Notes: generated by a model from the sequence alone, not told the origin. Positions 9,263 through 18,272 are shown, counted from the first letter of the stretch. The stretch is DNA of 64,000 nucleotides from DATFVB01 sp963714035 (GCA_963714035.1 OY970224.1:3720001-3784000); one strand, 5' to 3'. Numbers and translations are program-made.

Positions 9263-10290
9263 CGCGTCCTCGGGAGCTCTCCGCGATCGTCGTCTCCCAC
9301 CGCTCCGCCGGCGAGGCGTCGGCGTGCGTCGCCGCGCTCCGGGCGGCGTTCGCCCACGGCTCCGTCGACGGCGAGGTCGTGCTCGTCGACTGCGGGTCGG
9401 GCGTCGAAGAAGTCTCGCGCCTTCGGGAGATCCGCGCCGACCGGCTGCTGGCGCTCGACAACCGCGGATATTCGGGAGGGGTCAACGCCGGAATCTCGGA
9501 GTCCTCGGGGGCCTTTCTCCTTTTCTGCAACGCGGACACCGAGCTCGATCCCGGCGCGCTTCGTCCGCTCATGGAGGCGGCGCAGTCCGCCGGCACGGGA
9601 GCGGCGGCGCCGATCCAGTTCGCCGACCGCGCGCGGCGGATCCTGCTGCCGACCGGGTGGGGATCCGGTTTCCGGCGCGATCTCGCGGCGTTCCTGAGGC
9701 CGGGAGCCGACGCCCGGTTCGCCCGCCATGCGCGGCGGCAGTGGCGTCTCTGGACGAAGGGCGGCGAGACGGACTACCTGGTCGGATCGATGCTGCTGAC
9801 CCGGCGGGACGTCGTCGACCGGATCGGCCGGTTCGACGAGCGATTCCCGTTCGAATACGAGGAAACGGAATGGGAGGATCGCCTGAGGGCTTCCGGACGA
9901 GCCCTGCGCGTCGTCGCCGAAGCGGAGGCGCTGCACTTTCCCGGAACGTCCTCCCGGCGCAACCCCGAAACCGAAGCTCGACGCTCCGTCTCCCGGCGGC
10001 GGTATCGCCTGCGTCGATACGGCCGGATCGGCCGGGCGCTTCTCGAGGCGGCGGAGTCGCGGCTTCCGCGCGCCGCGCCGGAAGTCCCGCCGGTGAGCCT
10101 CGTCGAAGGGACGGAGGGGAGCGCCCTCGCGTTTTCTCCGAATCCGTCGTTCCTCCCCTTCGCCGGGGTCTCGCTCTCCTCCTCCGTGGACGCGCCGGAG
10201 ATCGCGCGGACGCTCGGCGGACCGATGTACGTGCGGGAGTTCCGAAGCGCCGACGGGCATCCCGGTCCGCCGGGAAAGGCGGTCGCCTGA
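9259..10290 (+). CDS. GT2 (GT-A) glycosyltransferase
   Basis: 343 residues, GTG start overlapping the preceding stop (GTGA). GT-A features are SAIVVSHR at the N-terminus, VDCGSG, the NRGYSGGVNAGI segment, and CNADTELDP as the DxD-type metal-binding motif. EETEWEDRLRASG carries the acidic ED region of rhamnosyl-type GT2 enzymes, followed by a HFPGTSSRRNP segment. The last 70 residues are a Ser/Pro-rich extension without a recognisable domain. The closest well-known group is the WcaA/RfbF-like rhamnosyltransferases; the donor sugar is not determinable. Confidence 0.85.
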   Translation: MTRPRELSAIVVSHRSAGEASACVAALRAAFAHGSVDGEVVLVDCGSGVEEVSRLREIRADRLLALDNRGYSGGVNAGISESSGAFLLFCNADTELDPGALRPLMEAAQSAGTGAAAPIQFADRARRILLPTGWGSGFRRDLAAFLRPGADARFARHARRQWRLWTKGGETDYLVGSMLLTRRDVVDRIGRFDERFPFEYEETEWEDRLRASGRALRVVAEAEALHFPGTSSRRNPETEARRSVSRRRYRLRRYGRIGRALLEAAESRLPRAAPEVPPVSLVEGTEGSALAFSPNPSFLPFAGVSLSSSVDAPEIARTLGGPMYVREFRSADGHPGPPGKAVA

Positions 10291-10298
10291 GCTTCGCC

Positions 10299-11237
10299 GT
10301 GCGTCTCGCCACCGAGAACGACGCCGCGGGCATCCGCGAGCTCTTCGGCCGGACTTTCGGCCGGCCGATGAGCGCCGAGGAATGGCGCTGGAAATATCCC
10401 GACAACCCGGACGGGTGGCTCGCGACCGTCGCGGAGCTCGAGGGGCGAATCGTCGGGCACTACGGCGGGTGGCCGCTCCTCGCCCGGATCGGGGCGAGGG
10501 AGGCGACGATCGTTTCGGTGGGAGACGTCGCGACGGAGCCGTCGGTCCGGCACCTCGGAGGCCGCCGAAGCGTCTTTCGTTCCATGGCCGACGCCCTCTT
10601 CGAGACGCTCCGCTCGCGCGGCGTGCCGTTCGTGTTCGGATTCCCGAACGAGCGCGCGCTCGCGGCGGGAGCGCGCCTGCTCGGCTATCGCGCGGAGTTC
10701 CCGGTCCGGACGATCGAATACGAAGTCGGGAGCGGCGGCATCGGCGCCGCGGCCGCTTCAGAGTGGGCCGACGCGTCGTACGACGCACTGTGGGATCGCG
10801 CCCGGGCCGCGCTGCCCGCGGGACTCCTCCGCGACCGCCGCCGCATCAACTGGCGCTATCACGCGCGTCCGGACCGCTGGTACCGCTTCGTGACGCTGAA
10901 GGACTCCGGGCGCGAGGCCGCCTGCGGCGTGCTCTCCGTTGCCGGCGAAGAGGCGCTCGTCGTCGAGGCGGCGGTGCCGGACGAGTCTTCGGTTGCGGCT
11001 CTCTTCGACGCCCTCTCGACGGAGGCGGCCGCGCTCGGCGCGCGACGGCTCGTCTTCTGGGAAACGCCGGGAGGCCCCCTGGCCGCGGTCGCCGGGCGCG
11101 ACGCCGCCCGCCGGCGTCCCGGGGGACGCGTGGCGGAAACGGGCTTCTCGTTCGCGACGGTGCCGTTCGAGGCCGGCGTCGCGGAGGAGTTCGTGGCGAG
11201 CGCGCAGATCACGGCCGGCATCTACGACGATCGGTGA
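10299..11237 (+). CDS. GNAT-type N-acetyltransferase
   Basis: 312 residues from a GTG at 10299, 8 nt after the previous stop. An in-frame CTG at 10287 would give the 4-nt overlap seen elsewhere in the cluster but is a rare start. The N-terminus VRLATENDAAGIRELF is a classic GNAT beginning. EEWRWKYPDNPDGW, VGDVATEPSVRHLG (beta4/motif A) and FGFPNERALAAGARLLGY match the GNAT group found in capsule and glycan loci. These use acetyl-CoA to acylate an amino group. An amino-sugar or lipid acceptor in this glycan is inferred. Last gene before the first repeat-filled gap. Confidence 0.75.
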   Translation: MRLATENDAAGIRELFGRTFGRPMSAEEWRWKYPDNPDGWLATVAELEGRIVGHYGGWPLLARIGAREATIVSVGDVATEPSVRHLGGRRSVFRSMADALFETLRSRGVPFVFGFPNERALAAGARLLGYRAEFPVRTIEYEVGSGGIGAAAASEWADASYDALWDRARAALPAGLLRDRRRINWRYHARPDRWYRFVTLKDSGREAACGVLSVAGEEALVVEAAVPDESSVAALFDALSTEAAALGARRLVFWETPGGPLAAVAGRDAARRRPGGRVAETGFSFATVPFEAGVAEEFVASAQITAGIYDDR

Positions 11238-11500
11238 CACACGTCGGTCGGCGCGCACGCTCCGCTGGAACGCGCCGACCTCCCAGATCGCAGACCTCCG
11301 GAGCATGTCATCCTGAGGAGCGAAGCGACGAAGGATCTGCTCCGGTTGCCCGGTCCTTCGCTTCGCTCAGGAGAGAGCGCGCCACGCGCATGGAAATGCG
11401 CGCTTTGCGCTCACACTTTCCGCGATCTGACCTCCGCGGCTCGCCTTCTCGGCTCGACCGCTCCGGCGCCCCGGCGGGGACTTTTCCGGGCCCTTCCGGT
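11238..11500. repeat. Intergenic repeat family, copy A (M module with nested insertion)
   Basis: The 381-bp gap between the acetyltransferase and the PIG-L gene holds no gene. Positions 11238-11299 and 11414-11480 match two halves of the M module seen at 61128-61260 and, inverted, at 31060-31200. The halves are separated by about 114 bp (11300-11413) that contain two hairpin-like inverted repeats. The first pairs a CCTGAG...AAGGATC arm with GGTCCTTCGCTTCGCTCAGG (11351-11370). The second is a GCGCATGGAAATGCGCGC element near 11387-11404. The first arm also recurs at 56577. Confidence 0.75.
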
Positions 11501-11618
11501 CACCCGGGGCGAACTCTCCTACGAGCTCGCGCCTCGTCGTGCTTCTCCGCTTTCAGGCTTGAACTCTCTTGAATCGAGTCGGCGGCAATATTCCCCTGGG
11601 AGATAATGAGCTGAGCCG

Positions 11619-13472
11619 ATGGAAGAAAACGAGCTGATTCCGTACTCCGCCTCGGAGATCACCGCGGAACGCGTGCTCACCCTCTCGGCGCATCCGGACG
11701 ACGACGTTTTCGGCGCCGGAGCCCTCCTCGCGCGCCTGGCCGGGCGCGCGGAAGCGGTGCGAGCGATCGTCGCGACCGCGGGGGAGGCGCAGGAGTCCGG
11801 CTCGGCGGGATCCGCGGACCCGGACACACGCCGTCGCGAAGCGCGGGAAGCGGCCGAGGAGCTCGGAATCCGGGACGTCGTCTTCTGGGACCTCCCGGAC
11901 CGGGCCCTCGCGGCGCGCCGGCAGGAGGTCGCCGCCCGGCTTCGCGGCGCGATCGTCGATTTCCGGCCGGATCTCCTCCTGGTCCCGTCGCCCTGCGAGA
12001 TCCATCCCGATCATCGGGCGATCGCGGAAGCCGCGTACGAGGTCGTCGCGACGGCGCGGCCGGGCGACGCCGACCACGGCACGCTCCGCTGGGTCCGCAT
12101 CGCGTTCTACGAGATCACGCAGCCGATCCTCCCGAACGCGCTCGTGCCGCTCGGCGAGCATGCGGAAGCCAAGCGCCGCGCGATCGCGCGCTTCGTTTCG
12201 CAGGCATCGGTCCGCGACTACGCCGGCGCGGTCGAGGGGTTGAACGCCTTCCGCGCGCTCACGCTCGGCGGAAACGGTCCCGCGGAGTCGTTCCGGATCG
12301 TCCCGGCGGCGGAAGCGGCCGTCCTTCCGCTCTCGGAGCTTCGCCGGGAGATCGGACCCGCGGCGATCGCGGCGGGAGGACGGACGATCGCGCCGGCGGC
12401 GCTGGTCCTCCGGACCCGGAACCGCCCGGCGCTCCTCCGCGAAGCGCTCCGGAGCGTTTCCGCGCAGACCGCGCGTCCCCGATCCGTCATCGTCGTCAAC
12501 GATGGGGGCGGCCCGGTCGACGACGTCCTGGCGCCGTTCGCCGGCGACTTCGCGCTCGTCCGCGTCGACCATCCTCTCGCCACCGGCCGCTCGAGCGCCG
12601 CCAACGCGGGCATCGAACGCGCCGGGGAAGAGACGCTCGGGCTCCTCGACGACGACGACGTGCTCGCCCCGGATCACTTCGCGCGGCTGCTCGACGCCCG
12701 CGCCGCCGGCCCCGAGCCCATCGTCTATTCCGACGCCGTCACCGTCGTTTTCGAGAGGGAGGGCGACGGGTGGAAGGAGCGGCACCGCGAGCTCCAGTAC
12801 TCGCTCGACTTCGATTCCGAGTACCTTCTCTACGCCAACTACATTCCGCTCCACACGGTCCTCTTCGACACGGGTCTCCTGCGCCGCGTCGGCGGTTTCG
12901 ACCCGCAGCTCGAGTACTCGGAAGACTGGGACCTGCTGATCCGGCTCTCGTTCGAAACGCCTTTCCGGCACGTGCGCGGCGCGACGGCCGAGTACCGGAT
13001 CTATTCGGGCGAGTCGGGGCACGTCGCGGCGGGAGGCCCGAAGTTCCTCGAGGCGCGAAGCCGGATTCTCGGAAAGTACCGGGATCGCCGGAGCGACGAG
13101 ATGGCGTCCCGCGTTCTCGAGCGGCTCGCCCGGCGCGTCTGGGAGATTTCGGGGCGCGAATTCCGCGCCGAGGGAGAGCTCCGCTTCCATCGCGCCGATC
13201 ATCGGCGGCTCACCTCGGAGCGGGACGAGATCTCGCGGGAGCGCCACGCGCTTCGGGGAGAGACGGCGGCGCTGAAAGGCGACGTCGGAAGGCTCGAAGG
13301 GGAGCTGCGCGAGGGGATGGAAGGATGGGAGCGCCACGGCGCCGAGCATCGCGGCGAGGTCGCCGCGTTGCGGGCCGAGATCGCGGGGCTGAACTCCCTC
13401 ATCGAGCGCATGCGCGGGACGAAGGCCTGGCGGCTTCACGAGTGGGTGCAGCGCCGGAAGGGGAACGGGTGA
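11619..13472 (+). CDS. PIG-L/LmbE deacetylase fused to GT2 glycosyltransferase
   Basis: 617 residues. Residues 20-235 are a PIG-L (LmbE-like) Zn-dependent deacetylase with AHPDDD at 24-29 and a second metal motif HPDH at 129-132. Residues 260-500 are a GT-A family 2 domain with VLRTRNRP, VVNDGGGP, an NAG segment and a DxD-like DDDD run at 344-347, plus an acidic EDWD. The last 110 residues are a charged coiled coil. PIG-L enzymes remove an N-acetyl group from a GlcNAc-type sugar. A fusion suggests that one protein both deacetylates and extends the glycan. The downstream gene overlaps by GTGA. The start ATG at 11619 follows a long repeat-filled gap, so this gene may have its own promoter, though I could not identify one. 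Confidence 0.88.
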   Translation: MEENELIPYSASEITAERVLTLSAHPDDDVFGAGALLARLAGRAEAVRAIVATAGEAQESGSAGSADPDTRRREAREAAEELGIRDVVFWDLPDRALAARRQEVAARLRGAIVDFRPDLLLVPSPCEIHPDHRAIAEAAYEVVATARPGDADHGTLRWVRIAFYEITQPILPNALVPLGEHAEAKRRAIARFVSQASVRDYAGAVEGLNAFRALTLGGNGPAESFRIVPAAEAAVLPLSELRREIGPAAIAAGGRTIAPAALVLRTRNRPALLREALRSVSAQTARPRSVIVVNDGGGPVDDVLAPFAGDFALVRVDHPLATGRSSAANAGIERAGEETLGLLDDDDVLAPDHFARLLDARAAGPEPIVYSDAVTVVFEREGDGWKERHRELQYSLDFDSEYLLYANYIPLHTVLFDTGLLRRVGGFDPQLEYSEDWDLLIRLSFETPFRHVRGATAEYRIYSGESGHVAAGGPKFLEARSRILGKYRDRRSDEMASRVLERLARRVWEISGREFRAEGELRFHRADHRRLTSERDEISRERHALRGETAALKGDVGRLEGELREGMEGWERHGAEHRGEVAALRAEIAGLNSLIERMRGTKAWRLHEWVQRRKGNG

Positions 13473-14704
13473 CCCGGCGGGTCGTCGTCCTCGCGCCCGA
13501 AGCGATCCGCCCCGGAATGGCGGGAATGGGAATCCGGGCTCTGGAGATCGCGGCGGCGATCGGCCGCCGATTCGACGTGCGGCTCCTCGCGCCGAACGAC
13601 GAAGTCTCCGCCGAAGCGGCGGCGAGGGGCGTCGACGGGATCGCGGCGCCTCCCGGCTCTCCGCCGTTCCACCGCGAGCTTCGCGCGTGCGATGCCGCTC
13701 TCGTCTCCGGACACGCGGCGAGCTCGTTCTTCGTCTCGGCGCCGCACGTCCCGGTCGCCGTCGACTGGTACGACCCGTTTCTGGTCGAGAACTTCCACTA
13801 CCGCCAGGCTCTCGGAGAGGAAGTGGAGGCCAACGATCGCCGAGCGTGGAACCTCGCGATCGCGCGCGGCGATTTCTTTCTCTGCGCCTCGGCGGAACAG
13901 CGTCTGTTCTATGCCGGAATGCTCCTTCTCGCGGGGCGCATCGACGCGTCGAGCGTCGAATCCGACCCCGCCCTCGGGAAGCTCCTGGCGATCGTGCCGT
14001 TCGGCGCGTCCGCGCCGCCGCCGTCCGACCCGGCACCGGTCCGGCAGGCAATCGGGGCGCGGCCCGACGATCCCGTCCTTCTCTTCGGGGGCCTCTACGA
14101 CTGGCACGATCTCGGGCCGCTCTTCGCGATCTGGCCGTCCCTCCTCCAGGAATTCCCCGGAGCGCGAATCGTCTTCTCGGAGAATCCGAACCGCGAGACG
14201 ACGCCCCAGCGCGTCTTCGCGGACGCGGTCGCGCAGAGCCGGCATCGGGGATGGAAGGACCGGTCGTGGTTCTTCCTTCCGTGGATGCCGTACGCCCGAA
14301 GGGGGGCGCTCTACGGCGCGGCGACGATCGCGGTCTGCGTGTGCCGGCCGGGACTCGAGACGGAGCTGTCGTTCCGCACCCGCCTTCTCGATGCGGCGTC
14401 CGCGGGGCTGCCGTCGGTTTCGATGCATGGTGGCGCCCTCGCGGCGCGACTGCAGAGGGCCGGGGCGGGAATCGTGGTGGAGTCCACGGAGGCGCTCCAC
14501 GACGGAATCGCGCTCCTGTTGCATGACTCCGTCCTTCGGAAGACGTCCTCCGAGAGCGCTCGCGCGGTCGCGGCCGACCTCGCATGGGATCGGGTCGTCG
14601 AACCCCTCGCCGGGTTCCTCGAGGAACCCCGCATTTCGGCCCGGCTGCCGTTTCCGGAAGCGAAACCGCGCCCCTTCCGGCTTCTCGGACGGGGTTGGCG
14701 ATGA
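13469..14704 (+). CDS. GT4-like (GT-B) glycosyltransferase
   Basis: 411 residues, GTG start overlapping the fusion gene's stop. The N-terminus VVVLAPEAIRPGMAGMGIRALEIA is a GT-B donor/acceptor-domain opening. VLLFGGLYDWHDLGPLF and the C-terminal FRTRLLDAASAGLPSV match the group of GT4-like enzymes in O-antigen and cell-wall loci. The usual EGFGLPxLE motif is replaced by an ETELSFRTRLLDA stretch, a known variation in this subgroup. The substrate is unknown. Its TGA stop is overlapped by the first of three tandem ATGACGCCGCGCGC start sites. Confidence 0.8.
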   Translation: MTRRVVVLAPEAIRPGMAGMGIRALEIAAAIGRRFDVRLLAPNDEVSAEAAARGVDGIAAPPGSPPFHRELRACDAALVSGHAASSFFVSAPHVPVAVDWYDPFLVENFHYRQALGEEVEANDRRAWNLAIARGDFFLCASAEQRLFYAGMLLLAGRIDASSVESDPALGKLLAIVPFGASAPPPSDPAPVRQAIGARPDDPVLLFGGLYDWHDLGPLFAIWPSLLQEFPGARIVFSENPNRETTPQRVFADAVAQSRHRGWKDRSWFFLPWMPYARRGALYGAATIAVCVCRPGLETELSFRTRLLDAASAGLPSVSMHGGALAARLQRAGAGIVVESTEALHDGIALLLHDSVLRKTSSESARAVAADLAWDRVVEPLAGFLEEPRISARLPFPEAKPRPFRLLGRGWR

Positions 14705-14802
14705 CGCCGCGCGCGACTCGTTGGTCCACGGCGCCGCGCGCCACGATTGTTCACGCGGCGCCGACGGCGATCACCCTGTTGACGGGCGGGCTCCGGCGAT
14801 GA
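14701..14802 (+). CDS. 33-codon overlapping leader ORF (duplicated gene start)
   Basis: This ATG-initiated ORF overlaps the preceding glycosyltransferase stop by ATGA and ends in a second ATGA overlap. It begins MTPRAT, the same as the glycosyltransferase that starts at 14870, and contains a second PRATIVHAAP segment. It comes from partial duplication of a gene start. Translation is unproven; it may only couple ribosomes from one gene to the next. Confidence 0.3.
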   Translation: MTPRATRWSTAPRATIVHAAPTAITLLTGGLRR

Positions 14803-14869
14803 CGCCGCGCGCCACGGCTATTCTCGCGGCGCCGACGGCGATCACCCTGTTGACGGGGGGGCTCCGGCG
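14728..14869 (+). repeat. Two tandem 71-bp copies of a gene-start region
   Basis: Unit 1 is 14728-14798 and unit 2 is 14799-14869. They differ mainly in the first 30 bases. A third, partial unit is the true gene start at 14870. Because 71 is not a multiple of 3, each unit shifts frame, yet each ends in a GGCTCCGGCGATGA junction that recreates a stop/start overlap. Confidence 0.9.
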
Positions 14870-14873
14870 ATGA
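14799..14873 (+). CDS. 24-codon overlapping leader ORF (duplicated gene start)
   Basis: This ORF starts MTPRATAIL and ends LLTGGLRR followed by TGA, which overlaps the ATG of the glycosyltransferase at 14870. It is the second link in a chain of ATGA overlaps created by the 71-bp duplication. Expression is unproven. Confidence 0.3.
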   Translation: MTPRATAILAAPTAITLLTGGLRR

Positions 14874-16063
14874 CGCCGCGCGCCACGATCATCATCGTTC
14901 ACCACCGGGGCAAAGCGCGGCTCGTCAGGGCTCTCGACGAGGTATGCCGGCAGGCGGCGGCCGACCGAGCCGAGGTGATCGTCGTCGACAACGCGAGCCG
15001 CGAAGGGGCGATGCGGGAAATCGCCCGACGCTTTCCGGAGGTCCGCGTGCTCCGGCAGGAAGAGAACACCGGATTCGCCCGCGGCTGCCAGGCGGGGGCT
15101 CGACACGCCGAGGCGGAGCTCCTGATTTTCGTCAACGACGACGCCGTTCCCGAGCCGGGCTGGCTCGCGGCGTTTCTCGACGCCGCCGCGACGCTTCCAC
15201 CCGATGTCCGCACGGTCGCCGGCCGCCTGACCGACGCCTCGGGGGCGAAGATCGATTTCGTCGACGGATTCCTCGTTTTCGACGGGCACGCGTTCTCGGA
15301 TCGCGCCGGCGCTCCGCTCGCCGACGAGCCGGGAGAAGCGCCAGGAGCCGAGCGCCTCTTCGCCTGCGGCGGGAACATGCTGGTCCGGCGGGACGAGTTC
15401 CTCTCGAGTGGGGGATTCGACCCGTGGTACTTCGCCTATCTCGAAGACGTCGACTTCGGGTGGCGGCAGTGGATTCTCGGAAATCGCGTGACCTACGAGC
15501 CGCGCGCTTCCGCGCGGCACGACGGCGGCGCGACCGGCGAGGCGCTGGGCATCTTCCACCGCGGATACCTCATCGAAAAGAACGCCTGGGCGACCGCCTA
15601 CAAGAACTTCGACGACGAGCACCTGCGGGCGATCTGGCCGGCGGCGGCGACCGCGTTCCTGTCGCGCCTGGAAGCGATGATCCGAGACGATGCCGGCGCG
15701 GCGGCTCTCGCGGACGATCCGTATCGTGTGTCCCGCCGGCGGCGGTGGTCGGGACGGTTTGCCCGGGCCGCCGGAGTCTCCCGGGAAGCGGCGGTTCGAG
15801 TCGCTCATCCGCTCGCGCTCGCCCAGCTCCGCGCCCTTCGGGCCGTGTTCGCGGGGGCGGAGGAGCTCGGCGACCGGCGCGCCGACGTCCAGAGGCGGCG
15901 GGCGCGTTCCGACCTGGAGATCTTCGGGAAGTTCCCGCTCCGAATCGTGCCGACCTATCCCGGCGACGAGATCTTCGCGACGCGGTTTTTCGCCCCGTTC
16001 CTGGCCGGCGCGCCGGCGCTCGCGCCCCGGACTCTCGACGAGATCCTTCCGGGACGCCGATGA
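14870..16063 (+). CDS. GT2 (GT-A) glycosyltransferase
   Basis: 397 residues. The start at 14870 is preferred over the two upstream copies because only this frame continues. The features are TIIIVHHRGK, VVDNASREG, EENTGFARGCQAG, the DxD-type VNDDAVPEP, the acceptor-site ACGGNMLVRRDEF and EDVDFGWR. These define the rhamnosyltransferase-like GT2 subgroup of O-antigen and glycoprotein glycan loci. The C-terminal 120 residues are Arg/Ala-rich and helical, and may bind the membrane or a partner. It overlaps the next glycosyltransferase by ATGA. The sugar donor is not predictable. Confidence 0.88.
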   Translation: MTPRATIIIVHHRGKARLVRALDEVCRQAAADRAEVIVVDNASREGAMREIARRFPEVRVLRQEENTGFARGCQAGARHAEAELLIFVNDDAVPEPGWLAAFLDAAATLPPDVRTVAGRLTDASGAKIDFVDGFLVFDGHAFSDRAGAPLADEPGEAPGAERLFACGGNMLVRRDEFLSSGGFDPWYFAYLEDVDFGWRQWILGNRVTYEPRASARHDGGATGEALGIFHRGYLIEKNAWATAYKNFDDEHLRAIWPAAATAFLSRLEAMIRDDAGAAALADDPYRVSRRRRWSGRFARAAGVSREAAVRVAHPLALAQLRALRAVFAGAEELGDRRADVQRRRARSDLEIFGKFPLRIVPTYPGDEIFATRFFAPFLAGAPALAPRTLDEILPGRR

Positions 16064-17001
16064 GCGCTCGCCTTTCGGTCGTGATCCCGACCTACAACCG
16101 CCTCCCGATCCTTCCGCGGGTCCTTCGGGCGCTCGAACGCCAGGAGAATCCGCCGAACGACTTCGAGGTCGTCGTCGTGGACGACGGCTCGTCCGACGGC
16201 ACGCGCGATTTCCTGCGGTCTCACCGCGCTCCCTTCCCGTTCCGTGCTTTTTCCCAGCCGAACTCGGGCCCCGCGGGAGCGCGGAACCGCGGAGTGCGCG
16301 AAGCCGAGGGAGAGCTGATCGCGTTCCTCGGCGACGACACGGTCCCCGAGCCCGCGTTCCTCCGGAGGCACGACGAGGCCCACCGCGAGCGCGCCGGAAG
16401 GAAGATCGCGGTTCTCGGCTACACGACCTGGCCGCGCGAGCGGCGCGTGACGCCGTTCCTCCACCACATCAACGAGTACGGCATGCAGTTCGGCTACGAG
16501 CTGATCCGGGACCCGGAGAACGTGCCGTTCAATTTCTTCTACACGTCGAACATCTCGATTCCGCGCGCCGCGTTCGAACGCTTCGGCTTCTTCGACACGA
16601 CGTTTCCCGACGCGGCCTGGGAGGACATCGAGTTCTCGTATCGGCTCTCCCGCGAGGGGTTCGTGATCGTCTACGAGCCCCGCGCGGTCGTTCGCCACCA
16701 CCACGAGATCACCTTCGCGTCGTTCCGCCGGCGGCAGGAGCGGTCCGGGCGTTCGGCGGCGATCTTCTACGGCAAACACCCCGAGCTGGCGGATTTCCTC
16801 GGGGTCGGCGCCGCGAAGTCCGTCCCGGTGAGGACCTCCCGCTGGTCAACCTGGTGGGCTTCCCTCTCGGAGCGATGGGAGATCCCGGGAGGGCGCAAGG
16901 CGATCGATCGCGTGCTGACGCAGGACTATCTGAGGGGATTGCGCGACTCGCTGCCCGATGCCTCTCCGGGGGGACGGGCTGACCCGTCGGGAGGTCAATG
17001 A
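16060..17001 (+). CDS. GT2 (GT-A) glycosyltransferase
   Basis: 313 residues. It has LSVVIPTYNRLPILPRVL, VVVDDGSSDGT, NSGPAGARNRG and the metal motif FLGDDTVPEP, followed by TSNISIPRAAF and WEDIEFSYRL. This is a textbook GT2 enzyme close to the group annotated as glycosyltransferase family A proteins. It is the last gene of the glycan cluster. No terminator hairpin is obvious in the 117 bp that follow. Donor and acceptor are unknown. Confidence 0.9.
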   Translation: MSARLSVVIPTYNRLPILPRVLRALERQENPPNDFEVVVVDDGSSDGTRDFLRSHRAPFPFRAFSQPNSGPAGARNRGVREAEGELIAFLGDDTVPEPAFLRRHDEAHRERAGRKIAVLGYTTWPRERRVTPFLHHINEYGMQFGYELIRDPENVPFNFFYTSNISIPRAAFERFGFFDTTFPDAAWEDIEFSYRLSREGFVIVYEPRAVVRHHHEITFASFRRRQERSGRSAAIFYGKHPELADFLGVGAAKSVPVRTSRWSTWWASLSERWEIPGGRKAIDRVLTQDYLRGLRDSLPDASPGGRADPSGGQ

Positions 17002-17118
17002 CGGCGGGCCGGTTTCCGCCGCCGTCTCCCAACGCGCTGATGCCGAATGGTTTGCATCGGGCCTGTCTGCCGAAGAGGTGGTCGCGGTCTTGCTATTGAG
17101 ATGAGTGGAGGGCTATCC

Positions 17119-18261
17119 ATGCGTGGATCGAAAACTTCAACGGCACTCGCCGTAATCGCGGTCGCCGCTGTTCTCATGTGGGTTCCTGGTCTCGCGTACG
17201 CTGCCGGGCACGGCGGGGGAGGCGGCCATGGAGGCGGCGGCGGATCCCACGGCGGGGGCGGTCACTACAGCGGCGGCGGACACTACGGCGGCGGCCACTA
17301 TCACTACGGCGCCGGCCACTATGGCGGCTACGGGCATTACTACGGCTATGGTCATTACCACTACGGCTATTACCCCGGCTGGTGGTACCCGGGATGGGGC
17401 TGGGGCTACTACGGTCCCTGGGGCTGGGGTTGGGGCTGGGGCTACGGCCCGTGGTACGGCTACGGCTACAACGGCTATCCGTCTTACGGCGGCGGCGGGT
17501 ATCGCAGCAGCAGCTACGGGCAGACGAACTACGCCGTGGTGAAGACCGATGTCCAGCCCGATGAGGCGGCCATCTATCTCGACGGAAAACTGATCGGCAC
17601 GGCCGACGATTTCGACGGCTACCCGGACACGCTGTATCTCGGATCGGGCCGTTATCACCTGGAGTTCCGGCTCGACGGGTACGAGAACTACACGGCGGAA
17701 GTCGACGCCTCTCCGGGACGCTTCTTCCGGATCGATCATCGGCTGACGAAGATTCCGGGCGCCAAACACTACGGAACCTACACGCCGGCGGAGCCGGAAG
17801 GCGGAATCGTCCGGTACTTCGAGAAGCAGCGCGAGTCCGGGGCGCCGGGCGGCGAAGCCTGGGAGGATCGTCCGGGCAGCCCGCGCCAGGAGAACGGCGG
17901 CCGCCAGGAAATGTACATGGACCAGGATCAGTCGGGTCCCGGCGACGGCGACTATCGGGGCGGCCCGGACATCCGCGATCAGGCGGTGACGAGCGAGCCG
18001 GTTCCCCCGGAGTCGAACCACAACCCGGTGGCCCCGGAAGGCCGGATCGTGTTCGACATCTCGCCTCCGGACGCCGCGGTCTACATCGACGACCATTTCG
18101 CGGGAAGCGCCCGCGAGCTGAACGGGCTCCCCGAAGGGCTCGCCGTCGCGCCCGGAGAACACCGGATCGTCGCGACCTGTCCCGGCTATCGCGAAGCCAC
18201 GACGCGCGTCCAGATTTCCGGGACACGCATCGGACGGGCGGCAATTTCGTTGAAACAGTAG
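17119..18261 (+). CDS. Exported Gly/His/Tyr-rich protein with two PEGA domains
   Basis: 380 residues from the ATG at 17119, chosen because a TGGAGGG ribosome site at 17106-17112 sits 6 nt upstream; ATGs at 17047 and 17101 are alternatives. A signal peptide (residues 1-30, hydrophobic ALAVIAVAAVLMW, ending AYA) is followed by about 100 residues of low-complexity Gly, His and Tyr. Two PEGA domains follow, near 135-210 and 310-378, each with the typical AxIYLDGKLIGT / AAVYIDDHFAGS pattern. A polar Gln/Gly-rich linker joins them. PEGA domains bind cell-wall or S-layer material. The Gly/His/Tyr stretch could bind metal or act as an extensible linker. Single-gene unit; stem-loop downstream. Confidence 0.85.
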   Translation: MRGSKTSTALAVIAVAAVLMWVPGLAYAAGHGGGGGHGGGGGSHGGGGHYSGGGHYGGGHYHYGAGHYGGYGHYYGYGHYHYGYYPGWWYPGWGWGYYGPWGWGWGWGYGPWYGYGYNGYPSYGGGGYRSSSYGQTNYAVVKTDVQPDEAAIYLDGKLIGTADDFDGYPDTLYLGSGRYHLEFRLDGYENYTAEVDASPGRFFRIDHRLTKIPGAKHYGTYTPAEPEGGIVRYFEKQRESGAPGGEAWEDRPGSPRQENGGRQEMYMDQDQSGPGDGDYRGGPDIRDQAVTSEPVPPESNHNPVAPEGRIVFDISPPDAAVYIDDHFAGSARELNGLPEGLAVAPGEHRIVATCPGYREATTRVQISGTRIGRAAISLKQ

Positions 18262-18272
18262 AGGTTTCGTCC

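Noticed and set aside
12218..14744. Long minus-strand ORFs opposite the glycosyltransferases
   Set aside because: Arg-rich shadows typical of high-GC DNA; the plus-strand genes have full GT motifs.
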